From positions 229,744 through 293,743 of the forward strand of contig NZ_QGTW01000005.1 in the NCBI RefSeq assembly GCF_003182355.1: a DNA stretch of 64,000 bases, written 5' to 3'. The notes beneath the pieces are model-generated. The model was given only the letters and a program-made list of their open reading frames with translations, did no database searches and was not told the origin of the DNA. Every line of letters begins with the position of its first letter. Position 1 is the first letter of the stretch. Shown one piece after another: positions 26,285 to 35,385 of this stretch. Made by a program: the position numbers and the translations under genes. This DNA comes from Cytobacillus oceanisediminis (GTDB taxonomy: Bacteria; Bacillota; Bacilli; Bacillales; Cytobacillaceae).

Positions 26285-26334
26285 GTATATCACCTCCTGT
26301 TTTGTTATTTTAAGCAAAACAGGAGGTGATATAC
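26285..26334 (-). promoter_or_regulatory. Perfect 20-bp inverted repeat locking the DUF1540 ribosome-binding site
   Basis: 26285-26304 and 26315-26334 are exact inverted copies (10-nt loop TTATTTTAAG). In the mRNA the 3' arm contains AGGAGGTGATATAC and abuts the ATG. So long a perfect stem should block initiation unless it is melted, cleaved or bound by a factor. Confidence 0.75.
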
Positions 26335-26347
26335 CTTTACTCTGCTT

Positions 26348-26878
26348 TTACTGCAAATCGTCCCTATTATCCCAATCATCTCTCAAAATTGCATAATAAT
26401 ACTCATCCCACCATCCATCGCCGTGCGGAATGCACTTTTTGAAATATCCTTCCCGCCTCATGCCGATTTTCTCCATCACCCTGTATGAAGGCGGGTTCTC
26501 CGGCTGGCAGGTCGCGATAATCCGATGGAGACCCAGATCATCAAATCCATACTTCAGCACTGCATATGCTGCCTCTGAAGCAAAGCCTTTATTATAAAAC
26601 TTCGGATTAAAGACCCAGCCGATCTCATATGTATGGCCGCCAAAATACTTATGAAAAGAAATATGGCCAATCAGGACATTTTCATCCTTTAATAGGACGG
26701 GAAAATACTTGGCGCTTTCTCCACTATGTTTGCGGACAAACTCTTTAGCAGCTTCTTCCGAAAAAACGCCTTCCGGAATATATTCCATCACTTCCGGATT
26801 GGAAGTGTATTCATAAACGGCTTTCCAGTCTTCTTCCTTAAACTTGCGCAGCATTAATCTCTCGGTTTTAAGATCCAT
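26348..26878 (-). CDS. GNAT acetyltransferase, RimJ/RimL-type
   Basis: 176 residues from the ATG at 26878 (TAGGGGC upstream); an ATG nine codons earlier lacks a site. Seen: LKTERLMLRKFKEEDW, IGWVFNPKFYNKGFASEAAYAVLKYGFDDLGLHRIIATCQPENPPSYRVMEKIGMRREG. This is the RimJ/RimL group that acetylates protein N termini or small amines, including some antibiotics. Target unknown. First gene of a probable two-gene unit with DUF1540. Confidence 0.85.
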   Translation of the reverse strand: MDLKTERLMLRKFKEEDWKAVYEYTSNPEVMEYIPEGVFSEEAAKEFVRKHSGESAKYFPVLLKDENVLIGHISFHKYFGGHTYEIGWVFNPKFYNKGFASEAAYAVLKYGFDDLGLHRIIATCQPENPPSYRVMEKIGMRREGYFKKCIPHGDGWWDEYYYAILRDDWDNRDDLQ

Positions 26879-26947
26879 TTTATTAGCCCCTATCAAATTT
26901 ATCATCTTAGTTATGTTCGTGGATTTTCACTTATTTCCTTTTAAAAA

Positions 26948-27045
26948 GCTAACCGCACATAAAATTTTTTATCCGCACACAAATGAAGGCTATACGCACA
27001 TAAAAAATTTTATCCGCATATAAATAGGGGCTATCCGCACAAACC
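26948..27045. repeat. 41-bp tandem repeat built from CCGCACA half-units
   Basis: Units begin at 26951, 26992 and 27033 and follow GCT; each unit is two half-units (xxCCGCACATAAAA-T-rich, then ATCCGCACACAAAT-GGCT). Two full copies and a partial third, about 75 percent alike. Noncoding. Confidence 0.7.
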
Positions 27046-27100
27046 TTCTGGCACTTTTCAATTTGACAATAAATACATCTATTCTGAAGACAGGTTCATA

Positions 27101-27148
27101 AAAAAACTGCCTCCGAACTGCAAATGCAGCCCGAGGGCAGGTTTTTTT
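27101..27148. terminator. Strong bidirectional hairpin terminator
   Basis: CTGCCTCCG/CGAGGGCAG with inner CTGCA/TGCAG, flanked by A-run and GTTTTTTT. No intact gene ends just beside it, consistent with a lost neighbour. Confidence 0.6.
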
Positions 27149-27362
27149 CCATAGTTATTTCAATTTTTTCTCCAATTCTTCCGGCCTGATCATTTCACAA
27201 TGTATTCTTTTTGAAAGAAAAGACTGTTCTCCGCTATTTCAGCCAAAACTTTACCTTCATCTTAAAGTCCCTCCTGCTGTACGATCCTCGTCGCCGAGCA
27301 TCATTCCGGCAGGGTTGGATTCAGATTACGAGATAAATACGCGTGTGCTTTCTTGCTCCTTT
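27149..27362 (-). other. Possible decayed coding remnant
   Basis: Minus-strand frames show protein-like pieces (SNPAGMMLGDEDRTAGG; EIAENSLFFQKEYIVK) interrupted by stops and frame changes between the strong terminator and the arabinofuranosidase gene. No family assigned. Confidence 0.25.
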
Positions 27363-27388
27363 AAAAAGAGGCGCCAGGCACCTTTTTT
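27363..27388 (-). terminator. Terminator of the arabinan operon
   Basis: AAAAAAGGTGC / GCGCCTCTTTTT hairpin with a CTG loop, 34 nt beyond the arabinofuranosidase stop. Confidence 0.55.
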
Positions 27389-27421
27389 GAGTTATACCTA
27401 TGTCAAACTACTAGTATACTC

Positions 27422-28951
<1,530 letters not shown>

Positions 28952-29641
28952 TTATTTTTTCAGAAAGAAGATGGGGTTTTTGTTCATCTCGTTTCTTGAG
29001 AGGTGTATTCCTGTTAAATTTGTTTTTTGCTTTGCTCTTTTTTCCAATCTTATAAAAGAACGGTTTGCGATCCACATTTGGATAATGGCTAGAAGACTCC
29101 CAAGAAAAAACACTGCGGATGCGGGATATGAAAACAACCAATAATAAATTGCCGATTGGCTAACTAATATAGCTATTGAGTAGGGCAGATTGATTATACT
29201 GATTATGAAGGCCTTTTTGGCTAAAGGTATAAAGGAGCTTTTTTCGTAAATATACAACGGCAATATATGTGTAGCGGCAGCCATCGTAAAGAAAGCCATA
29301 AGGTAAAATGCAGAGATAAACACCAGGCTGGAACCGTACTCCCTTATCACAAGAAAATTTAAATACAGAATAATACTCGCAGCTGCTAATATATAGCCTA
29401 TTCGATTCGTTGCCCAAAACGATTCTTTATAAAATGTAGAGAACTCCTTAAATATACGTATCTCACCTTCCGCTTTCAGCCACTTATTACAAATGGCCAA
29501 CATGGCTGCCGTTGCTGGAAAAAAACCAAACAGGAATAAACCAATTGCACTAAAAGCGATCCAAAGCATGTTTAGGAAAGCCAGCCGGCTAATCCACATA
29601 AATATTGTGTTTAAACGATCCATAAATGTGTTTTCCTGCAT
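28952..29641 (-). CDS. YesL/DUF624 family membrane protein
   Basis: 229 residues with five or six predicted helices and the DUF624 opening (LNTIFMWISRLAFLNMLWIAFSAIGLFLFGFFPATAAM). These proteins are found in carbohydrate ABC operons of Firmicutes and have no proven function. A basic C-terminal tail ends in FFLKK. It lies between the permeases and abfA on the same strand, gaps 27 and 45 bp. Confidence 0.85.
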   Translation of the reverse strand: MQENTFMDRLNTIFMWISRLAFLNMLWIAFSAIGLFLFGFFPATAAMLAICNKWLKAEGEIRIFKEFSTFYKESFWATNRIGYILAAASIILYLNFLVIREYGSSLVFISAFYLMAFFTMAAATHILPLYIYEKSSFIPLAKKAFIISIINLPYSIAILVSQSAIYYWLFSYPASAVFFLGSLLAIIQMWIANRSFIRLEKRAKQKTNLTGIHLSRNEMNKNPIFFLKK

Positions 29642-29686
29642 TTTACGTCTCCTTTCACTTTGAGCCGCTGAGCCATTAAGCTGTTG

Positions 29687-30523
29687 TTACCCTTTCACTC
29701 CTCCAACTGTCAATCCTTCTATAAAGTAGCGCTGGAAAAAAAGGAACAAAATAATGACAGGCAAGACAGTCATTACGGACCCGGCAATTAAGACGTCATA
29801 GTTGTTTCCATATGGTGTCAATAAAGTAGCTAATCCTACAGGCAGTGTAAACATAATATTTGAACGCAAAACAACCAAAGGCCAAAGAAAATTGTTCCAG
29901 CTGGCCAAGCCTTGCAGAATTGCCATTGCCGCAAAGGACGGGAGCATTAGGGGGGCCATTATACGGAAGAAGATCCCGTATTCGGAACACCCATCAATCC
30001 TTGCCGATTCCATTAAATCCTTTGGCAACCCTGAAGCATATTGCCTAAAAAAGAAAACAGCTACCGGAGCCACAATCATAGGCAAAATGACTGCGGGATA
30101 AGTATCAACAAGCCGTAGACCAATCATTTGTTTATATAAAGGAAGCATCAGTATTTCAAAAGGGATCATTAAGATCAATAGGACAAGGATAAAAATCAGA
30201 CGGTTTCCTTTAAAGTCATAAACCGCCAGTGCGTAACCGACCATTGAAGAGAAGAACAGGCAAAGCACGATAGTGGCCGCAGAAATTACAAGACTATTAA
30301 TATACCAATCCCAGTAATTCCCTGCCTGGGTAAAAATGAATGCATAGTTATTTAAATTCAATTTTTCAAATGGTATGGTTAGTGTGATCCCATTTCTCAT
30401 CAAATCCGAAGATGGCCGCAATGAAGAAATAAAGAGAGAAAACAATGGAAATACAGCGAGAATGGCGATAACTGCAATTGCGGCTGTTGTTCCAATCGAG
30501 ATAAGCTTTTCTTTGGAAGTCAT
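29687..30523 (-). CDS. araQ: Sugar ABC transporter permease (AraQ/MalG type)
   Basis: 278 residues, six helices, with the EAA loop RQYASGLPKDLMESARIDGCSEYGIFFRIMAPL that contacts the ATPase. C-terminal LFFQRYFIEGLTVGGVKG is typical of the MalG group. It overlaps the partner permease by 4 bp. With AraP- and AraN-like neighbours and abfA, uptake of arabinan-derived oligosaccharides is inferred, hence the symbol by analogy. No ATPase gene is present, so a shared one such as MsmX is presumably used. Confidence 0.82.
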   Translation of the reverse strand: MTSKEKLISIGTTAAIAVIAILAVFPLFSLFISSLRPSSDLMRNGITLTIPFEKLNLNNYAFIFTQAGNYWDWYINSLVISAATIVLCLFFSSMVGYALAVYDFKGNRLIFILVLLILMIPFEILMLPLYKQMIGLRLVDTYPAVILPMIVAPVAVFFFRQYASGLPKDLMESARIDGCSEYGIFFRIMAPLMLPSFAAMAILQGLASWNNFLWPLVVLRSNIMFTLPVGLATLLTPYGNNYDVLIAGSVMTVLPVIILFLFFQRYFIEGLTVGGVKG

Positions 30524-31470
30524 CTGTTATCTCCTTTCTTAAAAGTACCAAACATTGTTAGCTGAGCAATGCTGATGATAAATATAATCACCATGAGAAC
30601 AACACCTATTGCTGCGCCAAAACCCATGTCATTCATTCGGAATCCCTGTTGATAAATGTAACCAACGATTGTTAATCCAATGTTTCCAGGTGAAGTATCC
30701 TGCCAAAATACATACGATTCCTCATAAACCCTAAAGCCGTGAATGATTGAAATCGTAATGACATATATGGTTATTGGCTTTAAAAGAGGAAGGGTAATAT
30801 GCCTGAATTTCTGAAACATGCCAGCACCATCGATTTCTGCTGCTTCATACAATTCTTTAGGCACATTTGCCAAGCCTGCCATAAAGTAGAGTATGTTAAC
30901 ACCGAGCCATTTCCACGTACATAGTAAAACCATTAAAAACATTCCCGAGACAGCACCAAACCGCCAGTCAACAGGATCAAATCCAAAGAAACCAATAACA
31001 GTATTCGCTAAGCCAGCTTCCGATTCTCCAAACATCAGCCTGAAAACAACACCGGCCACAATCGTCGAAGTCAGAGCTGGGATAAAAATGGCTGCCCTAA
31101 ATAAATTTGCAAAACGAGTAAATTTTGAATTTAACACTGTAGCTAAGATAATAGGAACAATGGTCAAAATCGATGTGGTTAATATGACATATATAGTTGT
31201 ATTAGAAAGTGCTTTATAAAAAGTAGGGTTCATTATTTTTTCATAATTTTTCAATCCTACAAAAGTGGTCTGGCCAGGGAGGATGGATTGGAAGCTCATT
31301 ACAATGCCACTGATTAGCGGATAAAGAAAGAGCAATAGGAAAGAAAGAATAAATGGTGCTACAAAAACATAGGGAACAACCCTTTTGGATAAAAAGAAGT
31401 CTATTACTGGTCGGCGTTTTTTCATTTGTATTCCGTGTTTTGCACGGGTCGTAATAGGAGGTTCAATCAT
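30520..31470 (-). CDS. araP: Sugar ABC transporter permease (AraP/MalF type)
   Basis: 316 residues, six helices after a basic cytoplasmic N terminus (KKRRPVIDFFLSKRV). EAA loop: LANVPKELYEAAEIDGAGMFQKFRHITLPLL. AAAGGGG precedes the ATG at 31470. It forms the transmembrane heterodimer with the downstream permease. Symbol by analogy with the arabino-oligosaccharide importer of B. subtilis. Confidence 0.82.
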   Translation of the reverse strand: MIEPPITTRAKHGIQMKKRRPVIDFFLSKRVVPYVFVAPFILSFLLLFLYPLISGIVMSFQSILPGQTTFVGLKNYEKIMNPTFYKALSNTTIYVILTTSILTIVPIILATVLNSKFTRFANLFRAAIFIPALTSTIVAGVVFRLMFGESEAGLANTVIGFFGFDPVDWRFGAVSGMFLMVLLCTWKWLGVNILYFMAGLANVPKELYEAAEIDGAGMFQKFRHITLPLLKPITIYVITISIIHGFRVYEESYVFWQDTSPGNIGLTIVGYIYQQGFRMNDMGFGAAIGVVLMVIIFIISIAQLTMFGTFKKGDNR

Positions 31471-31532
31471 CGCTTTCCCCTTTCTGCCTTTTTAAAGCCG
31501 GAAGGCAGAGATAATCTGCCTTCCGTGTTTCA

Positions 31533-32873
31533 TTAATTATTTTCAACCGCTTCTTCTGCTTGCTTCAGGGCTTCTTTAGCACTTTGCGATTTCGAGCGCA
31601 GCACATTATTGAATACGTTTGTAAACAGCTGTTCTTGAACTTTAGGAATATCTTCATTCATGTTAATGGATTGAATTTCGTCCTTCACGCTTAAAAGGGT
31701 TTCGAAAATATCATCTCCAAAATACTCATAATATTTGTTGTCCTTCTTAATTTCTGGATGATCCCATACTGTCCACATTGGGGGGTCAAAGCCGAGGACC
31801 TTCCAGAGGGCAATATTCCCCTCTTTAGATAACTTTGCGTAGGCAAGAAATTCTTTTGCCAGTTCTGGATGTTCCGTTTGATTCGTTACTGCCGTACCTG
31901 TTCCCCCTGCACCGGCAGAACGGTTCCCATCTTCTGTCCATTTCGGAACAGGACGGATTACCATTTTACCTTTCAAATCAGGCATATAATCCGTAAAACG
32001 CCCCATAAACCACATGGGCATAATAATGGAAGCGGCTTTGCCGCTATTCATGTATCCATAAAACTCCTCTGAATGGTATTCTCCGCCAGGAGCCAGTTCA
32101 GCAATTTTATCCTCGTGAATTAATTTTTGAACGGTATCCAGCGTCTTTACATTCGTTTCATTTGAAAGGGTTAGTTCACCGTTTTCATTAAAGAAATCGG
32201 ATCCCTGCTGTTTAATCAGCGGCCAGTATGACCACCAGTCAGCAGTCTCGAATGCTGCCATTACCGCATCTGTATTCTCTACAACTTTTTTGCCAGCTTC
32301 CTGATAGTCCTCCCACGTGATAATTGAATCAACATCTACTCCTGCTTGATCCATAATTTCTTTATTATAATAAGCTACCGTCGCCCCCACATGAGTTGGC
32401 ATCCCATAGTAATTGCCATCCTTTGAATAAATATCAAACCGTGATTCAATAAATTGATCCAGAACAGGTTCTACGTACTCATTCATTGGAAGAAGCTGCG
32501 GTTCACCTTTTAAATAATTTGGAAAACGACCTAATTCAATGTCAACAATATCAGGGGCACCCTTACCGGACTGAAGCGCTAAAAGCAAGTTGTTATGCAT
32601 GTTGTCATACGGATAAGCTTCAGCTTTTAACTTAATTGGGCGATCAGGGAATTCTTCATTCCACCTTTTCACAGCATCTTCAAAAAAGTTAATATGTAGT
32701 TCTTGGAATGTCCAAAATTTTAATTCCGTTGCATCCTTCGAATCGCTTCCGATAACCTCCGACCTTTCTGCTCCTTCTGAAGATTCTTCTGTCCCTCCGC
32801 TGCTCCTTGAGCATCCGGCCAGGAACATGAACAAAACTCCCAGAAAAAGTGCAATTAACCTAGCATTTTTCAT
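31533..32873 (-). CDS. araN: Sugar-binding lipoprotein of the ABC importer (AraN-like)
   Basis: 446 residues from the ATG at 32873 (GAGGGGG upstream). Lipoprotein signal peptide IALFLGVLFMFLAGC, with the modified cysteine at about residue 21, then a Ser/Glu-rich linker and a family-1 solute-binding fold (LKFWTFQELHINFFEDAVKRWNEEFPD, GKGAPDIVDIELGR, GTGTAVTNQTEHPELAKEFL). It captures sugar at the membrane surface for the AraPQ-type permeases. First gene of the operon; the leader holds a cre site and two operators. Confidence 0.85.
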   Translation of the reverse strand: MKNARLIALFLGVLFMFLAGCSRSSGGTEESSEGAERSEVIGSDSKDATELKFWTFQELHINFFEDAVKRWNEEFPDRPIKLKAEAYPYDNMHNNLLLALQSGKGAPDIVDIELGRFPNYLKGEPQLLPMNEYVEPVLDQFIESRFDIYSKDGNYYGMPTHVGATVAYYNKEIMDQAGVDVDSIITWEDYQEAGKKVVENTDAVMAAFETADWWSYWPLIKQQGSDFFNENGELTLSNETNVKTLDTVQKLIHEDKIAELAPGGEYHSEEFYGYMNSGKAASIIMPMWFMGRFTDYMPDLKGKMVIRPVPKWTEDGNRSAGAGGTGTAVTNQTEHPELAKEFLAYAKLSKEGNIALWKVLGFDPPMWTVWDHPEIKKDNKYYEYFGDDIFETLLSVKDEIQSINMNEDIPKVQEQLFTNVFNNVLRSKSQSAKEALKQAEEAVENN

Positions 32874-32921
32874 CCCATTTCCCCCTCTGCTTTTATCAAT
32901 CAACAAAAATTACAACACCTT

Positions 32922-32935
32922 CGTGTACGTACACG
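32922..32935. promoter_or_regulatory. Operator 1 for the LacI-type regulator
   Basis: Perfect 14-bp palindrome CGTGTACGTACACG, with flanking TT...TTTTTC shared with operator 2. It lies about 50 nt upstream of the binding-protein start, downstream of the promoter. Confidence 0.8.
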
Positions 32936-32950
32936 TTTTTCGGCAAGAAA

Positions 32951-32987
32951 TCGAATAGGAGCTAATAGCTTATGCCTCCTATTTTTT
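32951..32987 (-). repeat. Hairpin between the two operators
   Basis: AATAGGAG / CTCCTATT inverted repeat with a 14-nt loop. It could fold in the leader RNA; it follows six T on the plus strand only, so terminator function for the operon is doubtful. Confidence 0.4.
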
Positions 32988-33001
32988 CGTGTACGTACAC
33001 G
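32988..33001. promoter_or_regulatory. Operator 2 for the LacI-type regulator
   Basis: Second exact copy of CGTGTACGTACACG, centre 66 bp from the first. The two copies are about six helical turns apart, a spacing that permits DNA looping. Confidence 0.8.
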
Positions 33002-33018
33002 TTTTTCTGCAAAAAATG

Positions 33019-33032
33019 AGGTAGCGCTTACA
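33019..33032 (-). promoter_or_regulatory. Catabolite-responsive element (cre)
   Basis: On the minus strand TGTAAGCGCTACCT fits the CcpA consensus TGWAARCGYTWNCW at every position. It lies about 25-35 nt downstream of the predicted transcription start, where CcpA blocks elongation. Confidence 0.8.
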
Positions 33033-33061
33033 AATTGTTGTAATCAGGTTGATTACCCTAA

Positions 33062-33090
33062 ATACTACCACCGCATAAAAAGAAGGTCAA
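33062..33090 (-). promoter_or_regulatory. Promoter of the arabinan operon
   Basis: TTGACC (33090-33085), 17-bp spacer, TAGTAT (33067-33062) on the minus strand, between the LacI-gene stop and the operators. Confidence 0.75.
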
Positions 33091-33120
33091 CTAATTTTTA
33101 GAATATTTAGTTAACTAATC

Positions 33121-34107
33121 TTAGATTGATTCTCCCTTTATTAATTTATAATGTAATAGCGGGACTGAAAGATACTCTCCATTATTCACTTTATTTATAA
33201 GACTTTCTACTGCTTTTTCTCCAATTTCAGCAATTGGGTACCGAATTGTTGTAAGTCGGGGAGATACATATTTTAAAACATCGATATCATCATAACCCAT
33301 AACCCCTGCCTGATCTGGAATCGATACATTTTCTCCTTTTAGAAAACTCATTACTTCCAAAGCATATAAATCTGTAGAACACACGATAGCGGTCTTATAT
33401 TCTTTAGAAAAATGATATTCTCTCAGTTTACCTATATAATCTGAATCAATAATAATATTGGGTTCTTCATCAATGCCATTCGCTTTTAACCCTTCCATAA
33501 AGCCATAGTAGCGTTCTTCCTGAGTAAAAATATTACTTGTTTCTTTGTAAGCCAGAGGAGGACTTATATAAATAAAACGTTTATAGCCTTTTGAAACAAT
33601 ATAATCAACCGCTTCTTTCATTGCCTTCCTTTCTTGTACTCCAATATATTGATTTTCTTCAATCTTGTTAAAAACCATTACGAAAGGTGTATTGAGTTTC
33701 TCCAGATACGCTTTAAACTCACTGCCGCTATTTACAGTCAGGAGAATAATCCCGTCCACTTTGCGGTTTACTAAATATTCAATGCACTTTTTTTCTTTAT
33801 CAGGGTCTTTGTCAGTCAGCGTGATATAAGTAAAATAGCCCATTTCTCTTGCCCTTTTTTCGATTGCGTTCATTAATTGGGCAAACGAACGGTTATACAA
33901 ATCAAATAAGACGACTCCAATTGTCATCGTTTTTCCTACAACAAGGCTTCTGGCATTTAAATCCGGGAGGTAGTTCATTTCCTCTGCAGCCTTCATTACT
34001 TTCTGTCTAGTCTTCTCACTGATACCGGCCCTGTTATTTAGTGCTCTGTCCACTGTACCGGCAGAAACACCACATGCGTTTGCGATATCTTTAATCGTTA
34101 TTCTCAT
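33121..34107 (-). CDS. LacI family transcriptional regulator
   Basis: 328 residues: N-terminal LacI HTH (TIKDIANACGVSAGTVDRALNNRAGISEKTRQKV) with a hinge helix, then a periplasmic-binding-like effector domain (IGVVLFDLYNRSFAQLM, DGIILL, VMGYDDIDVLKYVSPRLTTIRYP). It lies immediately upstream of the sugar operon on the same strand, and twin palindromes downstream of that operon's promoter are its likely targets. B. subtilis uses the GntR-hybrid AraR for this job; here a plain LacI protein appears to replace it. Inducer probably an arabinose sugar (inference). Confidence 0.85.
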   Translation of the reverse strand: MRITIKDIANACGVSAGTVDRALNNRAGISEKTRQKVMKAAEEMNYLPDLNARSLVVGKTMTIGVVLFDLYNRSFAQLMNAIEKRAREMGYFTYITLTDKDPDKEKKCIEYLVNRKVDGIILLTVNSGSEFKAYLEKLNTPFVMVFNKIEENQYIGVQERKAMKEAVDYIVSKGYKRFIYISPPLAYKETSNIFTQEERYYGFMEGLKANGIDEEPNIIIDSDYIGKLREYHFSKEYKTAIVCSTDLYALEVMSFLKGENVSIPDQAGVMGYDDIDVLKYVSPRLTTIRYPIAEIGEKAVESLINKVNNGEYLSVPLLHYKLIKGESI

Positions 34108-34683
34108 ATTCTATTTCCCTTCCCAATTCTGGCTCAGTGTCTCTATTAAGTAAGAAATATAGATTGCTTTAAGCTTATTATAATTTTTTTAATAGACAAA
34201 TAGAAGCTAAAAATATGGAGTACGGAGGATAATTACCAGAAGCCTGCTGGCTGCGTTTCAATATCCTCGGTTAGCTGACACCCTTAGCCAGTCTACTTCC
34301 CTAATTTAGATAACTAAAAGGGCCTTTTTATTTGATAGAAAAGTTCCAAATTTAAAGCCACCTTTAAAATGGAGCTCGCCCCTTTTTATAATTTCTTCCT
34401 CTATTCTGCGATTTTTTAAAAAGTTTTGTTTAAGAAAAACAAGGGGTTTTTGCTGTTTTTTCGAAAGTTATTGTTATTAAAATTTAAAAAGGCTCTTTTT
34501 AAGATTAAAGCAGACGCCTAAGATTAAAAGTCGAGGTAAAAATGCTGATGCCGGCTCTTTTATCAACAACTTTTAGAAAAATATCATTAGCTTTCGAAAT
34601 ATAACATCAAATAAACTTATATATTACCAACTTTGGCAATATATCATCAACTTGGCCAAAATGATGGATCAGCCAATGAAAAA
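34108..34683. other. AT-rich intergenic region
   Basis: No open frame with a ribosome-binding site. It contains the LacI-gene promoter region near 34110-34190 and, at about 34560-34660, several imperfect ATATCAT-A-CTTTGGC-like repeats that I cannot assign. Confidence 0.35.
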
Positions 34684-34709
34684 AGCGTCTGTCACGGGTA
34701 ACAGACGCT
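34684..34709 (-). terminator. Terminator of the acidic lipoprotein gene
   Basis: AGCGTCTGT / ACAGACGCT, 8-nt loop, then TTTTTTC on the minus strand, 40 nt after the stop. Confidence 0.9.
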
Positions 34710-34748
34710 CTTATGAATTATTTAGTTATCTTTCAGCAAATCAGCCAA

Positions 34749-35048
34749 CTAATTTTCTTCCGATTGTTCTTCGTTCCTATCCATATTGGTTTCGGTATCT
34801 CCACCGGTACCATCCGTGCTGCCTTCACCAGGCGCTTCTTCTTCTGTGCCAGGATCCTGCAGTTCCGTATCATCTGTTGTACCCGGATCTTGCATTTCAG
34901 TATCATCGTTATTATTCTCTTCCATCTGTTTATCTTCTAATTCCACATCTTCTGTTTCCGGCGGCGGTTCCTGTTCATCAGTTCCACAGCCTGCTAACAA
35001 TAATCCTGCACTCAATGGGACCGAAAGCAATCGTTTTTTATATTTCAT
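34749..35048 (-). CDS. Acidic low-complexity lipoprotein, 99 aa
   Basis: Signal peptide with lipobox LLLAGC (cysteine about residue 21), then a strongly acidic tail rich in Glu, Asp, Thr and Pro with two DxELQDPGT/DTEMQDPGT repeats. AAAGGAG precedes the ATG at 35048. It would be tethered to the outer face of the membrane. No enzymatic domain; function unknown. Monocistronic with a strong terminator. Confidence 0.75.
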   Translation of the reverse strand: MKYKKRLLSVPLSAGLLLAGCGTDEQEPPPETEDVELEDKQMEENNNDDTEMQDPGTTDDTELQDPGTEEEAPGEGSTDGTGGDTETNMDRNEEQSEEN

Positions 35049-35194
35049 TCGATTTCATCTCCTTTGCAGTATTATGTTTACATTATGTCCATTCCCGTTT
35101 CGCCTTTGAATAAACAAGCTGACGAAAAAACTGCACAAGGAGATCAATTTTAAACAGCTCTTTTCTCATAGATTGTTGTTTTTGCTTATGAATT

Positions 35195-35310
35195 CTGCCC
35201 GTTGATTTCCGTACGGGGCACTCAGCGAACCCGCGGGAGGAATGGGAGCCTTCTCGGCTTCGCCTGTGGGAGTCTCTCCCACTTCCCCCTCTTTTCGCTG
35301 AAGTCAAGTC
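35195..35310 (+). repeat. Partial copy of the GGCTCTGTTAAA-ended dispersed element
   Basis: GTTGATTTCC...GGGGCACTC...CCGCGGG...GGGAGCC-TTCTCGGCTTCGCCTGTGGGAGTCTC aligns with the core of the element at 51599-51779 but lacks both terminal repeats. Confidence 0.7.
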
Positions 35311-35385
35311 TCCGTTACACAACTCAGTTGGATATACTAAGTGATCCATCAAAAACAACAAACTTTACGAGAACAGCCTTTAAAA

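Noticed and set aside
27101..27148. Terminator assigned to the arabinofuranosidase gene
   Set aside because: A closer hairpin at 27363-27388 already fits; this one is 270 nt away and probably belonged to a lost gene.
34560..34660. Imperfect ATATCAT/CTTTGGC repeats
   Set aside because: Units vary too much in length and sequence to call a repeat family; AT-rich drift is enough to explain them.
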